In this document: positions 29,938 to 37,640 of the stretch, piece after piece
Layout: every line of letters starts with the position of its first letter
How positions within the stretch are numbered: position 1 is the stretch's first letter
Assembly (NCBI RefSeq): GCF_003852235.1
Contig: NZ_CP027732.1
Location: forward strand, 5,704,001-5,768,000
Length of the DNA: 64,000 nt
Origin: Pseudomonas sp. R4-35-07
Lineage (GTDB): Bacteria; Pseudomonadota; Gammaproteobacteria; Pseudomonadales; Pseudomonadaceae
Direction of reading: 5' to 3'
Program-made: the position numbers and the translations under genes
Notes under the pieces: model-generated
Seen by the model: only the letters and a program-made list of their open reading frames with translations
Told to the model about the DNA's origin: nothing
Databases searched by the model: none

Positions 29938-30005
29938 AGCTACAAGCGGCAAGACAAAACCGCCTCGCTCTGACTTGAAGCTTGCAGCTTGAAACTTAAA
30001 GCTGC
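29938..30005. repeat. AGCTTGCAGCTT-type repeat between phoB and phoR
   Basis: The gap holds AGCTACAAGCGGCAAG followed by TTGAAGCTTGCAGCTTGAAA, partly self-complementary (CAAGCGGCAAG-like and CTTGAAGCTTGC-like blocks). Related blocks recur between phoU and pstB and between pstB and pstA. The element nearly fills the intergenic space. Confidence 0.7.
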
Positions 30006-30020
30006 TCCCAAGGACGCTCC

Positions 30021-31343
30021 ATGAACCAAAACTGGCATGGCACCCTGATTCGCCACATGCTCCTGCTGATCACCGGCTGCCTGCTGGTCGGGCTGATCAG
30101 TGGTTATTACGGCTGGAGCCTGGCCATCGGCATCGCCCTGTACCTGGGCTGGACCCTCAAACAATTGCTGCGCCTGCATGAATGGCTGCGCCAGCACAAA
30201 CCCGACGAAGCACCGCCCGATGGCTACGGCCTGTGGGGCGAGGTGTTCGACAGCATCTACCACCTGCAACGCCGCGACCAACGGGTGCGCGGGCGCCTGC
30301 AAGCGGTGATCGACCGGGTACAGGAGTCCACTGCCGCGCTCAAGGACGCGGTGATCATGCTCGACAGCGACGGCAACCTGGAATGGTGGAACCGCGCCGC
30401 CGAGACCCTGCTGGGCCTCAAGACGCCCCAGGACAGCGGCCAGCCGGTGACCAACCTGGTGCGCCATCCGCGCTTCAAGGAATACTTCGAGCAGGACAAC
30501 TACGAAGAAGCCCTGGAAATCCCCTCGCCCACCAACGACCGCGTGCGTATCCAGCTGTACCTGACGCGCTACGGCAACAACGAGCACTTGATGCTGGTGC
30601 GCGACGTGACCCGCATCCATCAGTTGGAACAGATGCGCAAAGACTTCGTCGCCAACGTTTCCCACGAACTGCGCACACCGTTGACGGTGATCTGCGGCTA
30701 TTTGGAGACGCTGCTCGACAATGTCGAGGCGATCAACCCGCGCTGGAGTCGCGCCCTGCAGCAAATGCAGCAGCAAGGCTCACGCATGCAAACCCTGCTC
30801 AACGACCTGTTGCTGCTGGCCAAGCTTGAAGCCACTGATTATCCGTCGGACAACCACCCCGTGGCCGTGCAGAGCCTGCTGTACACCATCAAGAATGACG
30901 CCAAGGCCCTGTCCGGCGAGCGCGGCCAGCACATTACCCTGGAAGCCGACCCGCTGGTGTTGCTCAAGGGCAGCGAAGGCGAGCTGCGCAGTGCGTTCTC
31001 CAATCTGGTGTTCAACGCGGTGAAATACACCCAGGACAACGGCAACATCCGCATCCGCTGGTGGGCTGACGCACACGGCGCGCACCTGAGCGTGCAGGAT
31101 TCCGGCATCGGCATCGACGCCAAGCACCTGCCGCGCTTGACCGAACGCTTCTACCGCGTCGATTCCAGCCGCAACTCCAACACCGGCGGCACCGGGCTGG
31201 GCCTGGCGATCGTCAAGCACGTGCTGCTGCGCCATCGCGCCCGCCTGGAAATCAGCAGCGTGCTGGGACACGGCAGCACGTTTACCTGCCACTTTCCCCC
31301 CGCGCAGGTGACCCGCTCGCAGGTGATCGGCACCGACGAATAA
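30021..31343 (+). CDS. phoR: Phosphate regulon sensor histidine kinase PhoR
   Basis: PhoR phosphorylates PhoB on phosphate limitation, under control of PhoU and the Pst transporter. The 440-residue protein has two N-terminal hydrophobic segments (about 11-45), a cytoplasmic linker and PAS domain (about 95-195), the HisKA domain with NVSHELRTPLT (His215 as phosphoacceptor), and an HATPase domain with N-box NLVFNAVKYT, G1 DSGIGID and G2 GGTGLGLAIV. No large periplasmic sensor domain exists, as is typical of PhoR. GGACGCTCC precedes the ATG. Confidence 0.97.
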   Translation: MNQNWHGTLIRHMLLLITGCLLVGLISGYYGWSLAIGIALYLGWTLKQLLRLHEWLRQHKPDEAPPDGYGLWGEVFDSIYHLQRRDQRVRGRLQAVIDRVQESTAALKDAVIMLDSDGNLEWWNRAAETLLGLKTPQDSGQPVTNLVRHPRFKEYFEQDNYEEALEIPSPTNDRVRIQLYLTRYGNNEHLMLVRDVTRIHQLEQMRKDFVANVSHELRTPLTVICGYLETLLDNVEAINPRWSRALQQMQQQGSRMQTLLNDLLLLAKLEATDYPSDNHPVAVQSLLYTIKNDAKALSGERGQHITLEADPLVLLKGSEGELRSAFSNLVFNAVKYTQDNGNIRIRWWADAHGAHLSVQDSGIGIDAKHLPRLTERFYRVDSSRNSNTGGTGLGLAIVKHVLLRHRARLEISSVLGHGSTFTCHFPPAQVTRSQVIGTDE

Positions 31344-31363
31344 CCCGCAGACGCTACAAGACT

Positions 31364-31457
31364 AATGTGGGAGGGGGCTTGCCCCCGATAGCGGTGTATC
31401 AGTTTCAGATGTGCTGACTGACACCCTGCTATCGGGGGCAAGCCCCCTCCCACATTT
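31364..31457. repeat. REP-type inverted repeat pair downstream of phoR
   Basis: AATGTGGGAGGGGGCTTGCC and its inverted partner (arm ending CCTCCCACATTT) bracket about 45 bp. The GATAGCGGTGTATCAG spacer half is also shared with other copies in the window. Confidence 0.93.
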
Positions 31458-31609
31458 GGACTTGCAGTGTCTTGAAGGGCGCATTCCAGGCCCCGCCCGG
31501 CAGTGAGTACTAGGCAAGCGCCCCGTCAGCCGCTACATTGGCCGACTTGCGCCTGCTTTTCAGGCCTGCTCCCCCCTTATTGAACATACGGAACCTGCAA
31601 AACCCCATC

Positions 31610-32950
31610 ATGGACCCTTCCCCTGGTATCACCCTCGCTACACTTTTCGCCGATTTCGGCATGATTCTATTTGCACTGGTCTTGGTACTGCTCAACGGTT
31701 TCTTCGTTGCGGCGGAATTTGCCATGGTCAAACTGCGCTCGACGCGAGTCGAGGCCATCGCCCACACCAACGGCTGGCGCGGGCAGATCCTGCGCACCGT
31801 GCACAGCCAGCTCGACGCTTACCTGTCGGCCTGCCAGCTGGGCATCACCCTCGCCTCCCTGGGCCTGGGGTGGGTCGGTGAGCCGGCCTTCGCCCATATC
31901 CTCGAGCCGTTGCTGGGCGCCGCAGGCGTTGAGTCGCCGGAAGTGATCAAGGGCGTGTCGTTCTTTGCCGCCTTCTTCGTGATTTCCTACCTGCACATCG
32001 TGGTCGGTGAGCTGGCCCCCAAATCCTGGGCCATCCGCAAGCCCGAATTGCTGTCGCTGTGGACCGCCGTGCCGCTCTACCTGTTCTACTGGGCGATGTA
32101 CCCGGCGATCTACCTGCTCAACGCCAGCGCCAATGCTATCTTGCGCATCGCAGGTCAAGGCGAGCCCGGCCCGCATCACGAACACCATTACAGCCGCGAA
32201 GAACTCAAGCTGATCCTGCACTCCAGCCGTGGCCAGGACCCCAGCGACCAAGGCATGCGCGTACTCGCCTCCGCCGTGGAAATGGGCGAACTGGAAGTGG
32301 TGGACTGGGCCAACTCCCGGGAAGACCTGGTTACCCTGGACTTCAACGCGCCCCTCAAGGAAATCCTCGCGCTGTTCCGCCGCCATAAATTCAGCCGTTA
32401 CCCGGTGTATGACGCGGTGCGCAATGAGTTTGTGGGCCTGTTGCACATCAAGGACCTGCTGCTGGAACTGGCGGCCCTGGACCATATCCCCGAGTCGTTC
32501 AACCTGGCCGAACTGACCCGCCCGCTGGAGCGCGTATCGCGCCACATGCCGTTGTCGCAGTTGCTGGAGCAGTTCCGCAAAGGCGGCGCGCACTTCGCCC
32601 TGGTGGAAGAAGCCGATGGCAAGATCATTGGCTACCTGACCATGGAAGACGTGCTGGAAGTGCTGGTGGGCGATATTCAGGACGAACACCGCAAGGCCGA
32701 GCGCGGCATCCTCGCCTACCAGCCGGGCAAGCTGCTGGTGCGTGGCGACACCCCACTGTTCAAGGTAGAGCGCCTGCTCGGCGTCGACCTGGACCACATC
32801 GAAGCCGAAACCCTGGCGGGCCTGATCTACGACACCTTGAAGCGGGTGCCGGAAGAAGAGGAAGTGCTGGAGGTTGAAGGCTTGCGGATCATCATCAAGA
32901 AGATGAAAGGGCCGAAGATCGTGCTGGCCAAGGTGCTAATGCTGGACTGA
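31610..32950 (+). CDS. CNNM/CorC-family membrane protein with CBS pair
   Basis: The 446-residue protein has an N-terminal CNNM (DUF21) transmembrane domain (about 15-200, LVLLNGFFVAAEFAMVKLR and QLGITLASLGLGWVGEPA), a CBS-domain pair (about 215-340) and a C-terminal CorC_HlyC domain (about 355-440, ETLAGLIYDTLKRVPEEEEV). Such proteins are linked to magnesium/cobalt resistance and ion transport; the older 'hemolysin' name has little support. I used the ATG at 31610, which begins just before the first membrane segment; an upstream in-frame start would add 24 residues without family support. Its specific substrate cannot be told from sequence. Confidence 0.88.
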   Translation: MDPSPGITLATLFADFGMILFALVLVLLNGFFVAAEFAMVKLRSTRVEAIAHTNGWRGQILRTVHSQLDAYLSACQLGITLASLGLGWVGEPAFAHILEPLLGAAGVESPEVIKGVSFFAAFFVISYLHIVVGELAPKSWAIRKPELLSLWTAVPLYLFYWAMYPAIYLLNASANAILRIAGQGEPGPHHEHHYSREELKLILHSSRGQDPSDQGMRVLASAVEMGELEVVDWANSREDLVTLDFNAPLKEILALFRRHKFSRYPVYDAVRNEFVGLLHIKDLLLELAALDHIPESFNLAELTRPLERVSRHMPLSQLLEQFRKGGAHFALVEEADGKIIGYLTMEDVLEVLVGDIQDEHRKAERGILAYQPGKLLVRGDTPLFKVERLLGVDLDHIEAETLAGLIYDTLKRVPEEEEVLEVEGLRIIIKKMKGPKIVLAKVLMLD

Positions 32951-32967
32951 CTGCAGGAACGCAAACC

Positions 32968-33062
32968 AAATGTGGGAGGGGGCTTGCTCCCGATAGCAGT
33001 GTGTCAGCCACCCGATACAGTGACTGATACTCCGCAATCGGGAGCAAGCCCCCTCCCACATT
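32968..33062. repeat. REP-type inverted repeat pair between convergent genes
   Basis: Arms AAATGTGGGAGGGGGCTTGC and GCAAGCCCCCTCCCACATT are inverted about 45 bp apart. Here the arm core reads GCTCCCGAT / ATCGGGAGC, a matched pair of compensating changes relative to GCCCCCGAT copies. That conservation of pairing supports folding as a hairpin. Confidence 0.93.
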
Positions 33063-33083
33063 GGTAAGTAGCCATCCTTCGGA

Positions 33084-33986
33084 TCAAGCACCCGGCACGA
33101 AATGCTTCTGCGCCGTGCCCCGCGCGATCAGGCGGGAGATGTAGTCCAGCTTCTGCGCATCCTGGTCGATAAACCGGAAGGTCAGTTGCAGCCAGTCGCT
33201 GTCGGGCTTGGGCTCGTAGGCAACGATCGCGTGCAGGTAGCCATTGAGGCGCGCCACTTCAGCGTTTTCGCCTTGCTCAAGGTCGAGCACGGCGCTTTCC
33301 AGCACCTGGGGCAGGACCTCACCGCGACGCACCACCAACAACGCCTCCTTGATGCTCAGCGCCTTGATCACGCATTGCTGGGTGCCGCTGGACAGGCGCA
33401 ACTGGCCTTGACCACGTCCGCCGGCAGGCGAAGGGGCCGGGGCGGCGGTGACAGGCGCGCTGTTGAGCAGGCCTCTGCTCGGGGCGGCGGCAACTGGTGC
33501 CGGCTTGACGGCATCAGGCTTGCCACCGGTCAGCGCGCTCAGGGAGTCGTTGCCGAAGGCCGAGTTCATCTTGGTCGGCGCGCTGGCGATCAACGCGTCG
33601 AGGCGGCCGATCTTGTGCAGCGCCTGCTTGACCTTGTTCAGCAATTGTTCGTTGGTGAACGGCTTGCTGACGTAACCGGAAACACCGGCCTGGATCGCCT
33701 GCACTACGTTTTCCTTGTCGCCACGGCTGGTCACCATCACGAACGGCATGGCCTTCAGATGGGCTTGCTCGCGGCACCAGGTCAACAGCTCAAGCCCGGA
33801 CATCTCTGGCATTTCCCAGTCGCACAGCACCAGGTCGAAAGACTCGCGCATCAGAATGGATTGCGCCTTCTTGCCGTTCACCGCATCTTCGATCTGGATC
33901 CCGGGGAAGTAATTGCGCAGGCACTTCTTCACCAGGTCGCGAATAAACGAGGCGTCATCCACCACCAACACACTGACTTTGCTCAT
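33084..33986 (-). CDS. CheY-like response regulator with PilZ-like C-terminal domain
   Basis: The 300-residue protein has a receiver domain (D10/D11, phosphoacceptor D56 in LVLCDWEMPE, K in SKPFTNEQ), a proline/alanine-rich linker (about 150-195), and a C-terminal domain of about 100 residues rich in beta strands with a final helix (LDYISRLIARG), which looks PilZ-like. A classical RxxxR c-di-GMP motif is not evident, so ligand binding is uncertain. Homologues occupy the same place between phoR and phoU in other Pseudomonas. Its output is unknown. Confidence 0.82.
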   Translation of the reverse strand: MSKVSVLVVDDASFIRDLVKKCLRNYFPGIQIEDAVNGKKAQSILMRESFDLVLCDWEMPEMSGLELLTWCREQAHLKAMPFVMVTSRGDKENVVQAIQAGVSGYVSKPFTNEQLLNKVKQALHKIGRLDALIASAPTKMNSAFGNDSLSALTGGKPDAVKPAPVAAAPSRGLLNSAPVTAAPAPSPAGGRGQGQLRLSSGTQQCVIKALSIKEALLVVRRGEVLPQVLESAVLDLEQGENAEVARLNGYLHAIVAYEPKPDSDWLQLTFRFIDQDAQKLDYISRLIARGTAQKHFVPGA

Positions 33987-34111
33987 CGACCCTTCATCCT
34001 ATAAAACCTTGCTGGCAGTACGCCTGACTGATGGCAGTTTGCCAAAACTCTGCAGTCACGTTAGGACTTATTTGGCCCTATCCGCAATAAATTCCGCTCG
34101 CCGCAAACGAA

Positions 34112-34136
34112 AACGCCCGGCCAATGGCCGGGCGTT
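34112..34136 (-). terminator. Intrinsic terminator downstream of phoU
   Basis: AACGCCCGGCC and GGCCGGGCGTT form an 11-bp perfect stem with a 3-nt loop. On the minus strand it is followed by TTTTCGTTT, so it ends the leftward pst-phoU mRNA. Confidence 0.88.
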
Positions 34137-34152
34137 AATTTCTCGGGCAACC

Positions 34153-34914
34153 TTACTTATCGTCAGATTCGCCCGGAACATTAGGGATAAGATCAGCATT
34201 GCCTTCAACTTCGGCTTTCATGCGCTTGAGGCCCATGTGCCGAACGTCGGTGCCGCGCACCAGGTAAATCACCAATTCCGAGATATTGCGCGCATGGTCG
34301 CCGATGCGCTCCAGGGAGCGCAGCACCCAGATGATGCTCAAGACACGCGAGATAGAGCGCGGGTCTTCCATCATGTAGGTCGCCAGTTCACGCAGGGCGG
34401 TCTTGTATTCGCGATCGATGACCTTGTCGTACTGAGCCACCGACAGCGCCAGGTCCGCATCGAAGCGCGCAAACGCATCGAGGGCATCGCGCACCATGTT
34501 GCGCACCTGGTCGCCGATATGGCGCACTTCCACGTAACCGCGCGGCGCTTCGCCTTCTTCGCACAGTTGGATGGCGCGGCGGGCGATCTTGGTGGCTTCG
34601 TCGCCGATACGCTCGAGGTCGATCACCGACTTGGAGATGCTGATGATCAAGCGCAGGTCCGAGGCCGCCGGTTGGCGCCGCGCCAGGATGCGCAGGCATT
34701 CTTCGTCGATGTTGCGTTCCATCTGGTTGATCTGGTCATCGATCTCACGCACTTGCTGGGCCAGGCCCGAGTCGGCCTCGATCAGCGCGGTGACCGCATC
34801 GTTGACTTGCTTCTCCACCAGGCCGCCCATCGCCAGGAGGTGGCTGCGCACTTCCTCAAGCTCGGCGTTGAACTGCGCGGAGATGTGGTGGGTAAGGCCT
34901 TCTTTGCTAATCAT
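34153..34914 (-). CDS. phoU: Phosphate signalling protein PhoU
   Basis: PhoU links the Pst transporter to PhoR and silences the Pho regulon when phosphate is sufficient. The 253-residue all-helical protein contains two PhoU three-helix repeats with the metal-binding-type motifs (SVIDLERIGDEATKIARR and RSLERIGDHARNISEL). I chose the ATG at 34914 preceded by GGAGC; the 15-codon upstream extension falls in repeat DNA. It is the last gene of the pst operon. Confidence 0.97.
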   Translation of the reverse strand: MISKEGLTHHISAQFNAELEEVRSHLLAMGGLVEKQVNDAVTALIEADSGLAQQVREIDDQINQMERNIDEECLRILARRQPAASDLRLIISISKSVIDLERIGDEATKIARRAIQLCEEGEAPRGYVEVRHIGDQVRNMVRDALDAFARFDADLALSVAQYDKVIDREYKTALRELATYMMEDPRSISRVLSIIWVLRSLERIGDHARNISELVIYLVRGTDVRHMGLKRMKAEVEGNADLIPNVPGESDDK

Positions 34915-34935
34915 GGGTTTGCTCCGCAAACGCTG

Positions 34936-35017
34936 TAAGCGACAAGCTACAAGCTGCAAGTTGATAGGTGTCGTGGCACTGAACTGCTTTTACTTGCCGC
35001 TTGAAGCTTGCGGCTAG
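34936..35017. repeat. AGCTTGCAGCTT-type repeat between phoU and pstB
   Basis: Blocks TAAGCGACAAGCTACAAGCTG (34936 onward) and CTTGCCGCTTGAAGCTTGCGG (34993 onward) are largely inverted copies of each other. They are related to the elements at 29938 and 35878. Confidence 0.7.
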
Positions 35018-35027
35018 CACCCCAGCC

Positions 35028-35861
35028 CTAGCCATAGCGACCGGTGATGTAGTCTTCGGTCTGCTTCTTCGCCGGATTGGTGAACAGGGTATCGGTATCG
35101 CCAAACTCCACCAGCTTGCCCATGTACATGAACGCGGTGTAGTCGGACACCCGCGCCGCCTGCTGCATGTTGTGGGTCACGATGACGATGGTGAACTTGG
35201 ATTTGAGCTCGTAGATCAGCTCTTCGACTTTGAGCGTCGAGATCGGGTCGAGCGCCGAGCACGGTTCGTCGAGCAACAGCACTTCAGGCTCCACGGCGAT
35301 GGTGCGCGCGATCACCAGGCGCTGCTGCTGGCCGCCGGACAGGCCCAGGGCCGACTCGTGCAGACGGTCCTTGACCTCATCCCACAGCGCGGCCCCCTTG
35401 AGCGCCCATTCCACGGCTTCATCGAGGATGCGCTTCTTGTTGATGCCCTGGATGCGCAGGCCATAGACCACGTTTTCATAGATGGTCTTGGGAAACGGGT
35501 TGGGCTTCTGGAACACCATGCCCACGCGGCGGCGCAACTCGGCCACATCTTCGCCCTTGCGGTAGATGTTGGTGCCGTAGAGGTTGATCGCGCCTTCCAC
35601 ACGGCAACCGTCCACCAGGTCGTTCATGCGGTTGAAGGTGCGCAGCAGCGTGGACTTGCCGCAGCCCGACGGGCCGATGAAGGCGGTCACGCGCTGCTTG
35701 GGGATGTTCATGCTGACGTCGAACAGCGCCTGCTTTTCACCATAGTAGAGGCTCAGGCCGGGCACTTCGATGGCCACGGTTTCCTGGGCCAGGCTCAGGC
35801 TCTGCTTGTCGCGACCCAGGGCAGACATGTTGATGCCGTGGGAATGGGTTTCATGTTGCAT
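35028..35861 (-). CDS. pstB: Phosphate ABC transporter ATP-binding protein PstB
   Basis: PstB energises phosphate import through PstC/PstA. The 277-residue ATPase has Walker [11 protein letters not shown]-loop FQKPNPFP, signature LSGGQQQR, Walker [14 protein letters not shown] and the H-loop VTHNMQQ. I chose the ATG at 35861, preceded by GGAGTGA; the in-frame start at 35918 would read through the repeat. It is in the pstC-pstA-pstB-phoU order. All motifs are intact. Confidence 0.98.
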   Translation of the reverse strand: MQHETHSHGINMSALGRDKQSLSLAQETVAIEVPGLSLYYGEKQALFDVSMNIPKQRVTAFIGPSGCGKSTLLRTFNRMNDLVDGCRVEGAINLYGTNIYRKGEDVAELRRRVGMVFQKPNPFPKTIYENVVYGLRIQGINKKRILDEAVEWALKGAALWDEVKDRLHESALGLSGGQQQRLVIARTIAVEPEVLLLDEPCSALDPISTLKVEELIYELKSKFTIVIVTHNMQQAARVSDYTAFMYMGKLVEFGDTDTLFTNPAKKQTEDYITGRYG

Positions 35862-35877
35862 GGTCTCACTCCGTTCG

Positions 35878-35957
35878 TAGCTGCAAGCTTTTAGCTGCAA
35901 GCTGCAAGATTTGAGCAAAAGCGGCTTGTAGCTTGCCGCTTGTGGCTAATAGCTTTA
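35878..35957. repeat. AGCTTGCAGCTT-type repeat between pstB and pstA
   Basis: GTAGCTGCAAGCTTTTAGCTG and a GCGGCTTGTAGCTTGCCGCT block fill the whole gap and run into the pstA stop codon (TAA at 35957-35955). It belongs to the same repeat family as the copies at 29938 and 34936. Confidence 0.7.
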
Positions 35958-37625
35958 GCTGTCCAACGCCTTGTACTTCTCGCGCAGGTGGTTACGTATC
36001 CACACCGCCGACAGGTTGAGCGTGGCGATCACCAGCACCAGCAGCAACGCGGTGGCGTACACCAGCGGCCGCGCTGCCTCGACGTTGGGGCTCTGGAAGC
36101 CGACGTCATAGATATGGAAGCCCAGGTGCATGATCTTCTGGTCAAGGTGCAGGTATGGGTAGTTACCGTCCAACGGCAGCGACGGGGCCAGCTTCACCAC
36201 GCCGACCAGCATCAGCGGCGCCACTTCACCGGCGGCACGGGCCACGGCGAGGATCATGCCGGTCATCATCGCCGGGCTGGCCATTGGCAGCACGATCTTC
36301 CACAGCGTTTCCGCCTTGGTCGCGCCGAGTGCCAGGGACCCTTCACGCACGGTGCGAGGTATGCGCGCCAGGCCTTCTTCAGTCGCCACGATCACCACCG
36401 GCACCGCCAGCAGCGCCAGGGTCAGCGAGGCCCAAAGCAGGCCCGGCGTACCGAAGGTCGGCGCCGGCAAGGCTTCGGCGAAGAACAGCCGGTCCACCGA
36501 GTCACCCAGTACATACACGAAGAAGCCCAGGCCGAACACGCCGTAGACGATGGCCGGCACGCCCGCCAGGTTGTTGACCGCGATGCGGATGATCCGCGTC
36601 AGGGCGTTCTGCTTGGCGTATTCACGCAGGTACACCGCTGCCAGCACGCCGAACGGCGTCACGATCATCGCCATGATCAAGGTCATCATCACAGTGCCGA
36701 AGATCGCCGGGAAGATTCCGCCTTCAGTGTTGGCTTCCCGTGGGTCGTCGCTCAAGAACTCCCAGACCTTGCTGAAGTAGAAGCCGATCTTGGTCATCGT
36801 GCCCATGGCGTTCGGCTGGTAGGCATGCACCACTTTGCCGATGCCGATTTCGATTTCCTTGCCGTTGCCGTCACGGGCCGTCAGCGCGTCGCGGTTGAAC
36901 TGCGCGTGCAGGTCGGCCAGGCGCGCTTCGATGTCCTGATAGCGGGCATTCAATTCGGCGCGGTCGGCGTCCATGTCGGCTTGGGCGGCGGCGTCGAGCT
37001 TGCCTTCCAGTTCCAACTTGCGGCCGTGCAGGCGGACGCGCTCCAGCCCGGCGTTGATCGCGCCGATATCGGTTTTTTCCAGGCTCTTGAGCTGGGCGGC
37101 GAGCTTGTTGACCCGATCTACGCGAGCTTGCAGCTCCGGCCACGCGGCCTCGCCTTCGGCGACGACCTTGCCGTCCTGCTTGACGTTGACCAGGGTGCCG
37201 TAGAAGTTACCCCACTCACGTCGCTCGATGGTCATCAACTGCACCGGTTTGGTCTGGTCCTTCAACCATTCGCCGACGATCCAGGTGAAATCATTGCCGT
37301 TCAAGTCGCGGTTGCCGACCTTGATCAGCTCGCGAGTCATGAACTCCGGGCCCTCGTCGGGCACCGGCAGGCCAGCGCTTTTCAGGCGCTCGCGGGGCAC
37401 TTCTTCCTTCTGCACCATTTCGCCGATGACGATATGATTTTCCTGGCCCGGCACGTTGTAGGTGGCCTGGATCAGGTCAGCCGGCCAGAAGTGGCCCAAA
37501 CCGCGCACCGCAATCACCGCCAGCAAACCCAGGGTCATGATGACCGCGATGGACACCGCGCCACCGCTGATCCAGACGCCCGGGGCGCCGCTCTTGAACC
37601 ATCCATTCAGGGAGTTCTGTTTCAC
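35955..37625 (-). CDS. pstA: Phosphate ABC transporter permease PstA (extended form)
   Basis: PstA is one of the two inner-membrane permease subunits for phosphate. At 556 residues it is about twice the E. coli length. After one N-terminal helix (about 18-42) comes an insert of some 230 residues, polar and partly coiled-coil (LKSLEKTDIGAINAGLERVR, AQADMDADRAELNARYQDIEA), followed by the permease core (about 315-550) with the EAA-type loop SLALGATKAETLWKIVLP. The extended form is common in Pseudomonas. The gene lies 15 bp after pstC. Confidence 0.95.
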   Translation of the reverse strand: MKQNSLNGWFKSGAPGVWISGGAVSIAVIMTLGLLAVIAVRGLGHFWPADLIQATYNVPGQENHIVIGEMVQKEEVPRERLKSAGLPVPDEGPEFMTRELIKVGNRDLNGNDFTWIVGEWLKDQTKPVQLMTIERREWGNFYGTLVNVKQDGKVVAEGEAAWPELQARVDRVNKLAAQLKSLEKTDIGAINAGLERVRLHGRKLELEGKLDAAAQADMDADRAELNARYQDIEARLADLHAQFNRDALTARDGNGKEIEIGIGKVVHAYQPNAMGTMTKIGFYFSKVWEFLSDDPREANTEGGIFPAIFGTVMMTLIMAMIVTPFGVLAAVYLREYAKQNALTRIIRIAVNNLAGVPAIVYGVFGLGFFVYVLGDSVDRLFFAEALPAPTFGTPGLLWASLTLALLAVPVVIVATEEGLARIPRTVREGSLALGATKAETLWKIVLPMASPAMMTGMILAVARAAGEVAPLMLVGVVKLAPSLPLDGNYPYLHLDQKIMHLGFHIYDVGFQSPNVEAARPLVYATALLLVLVIATLNLSAVWIRNHLREKYKALDS

Positions 37626-37640
37626 AGACTTCTACCTTTC

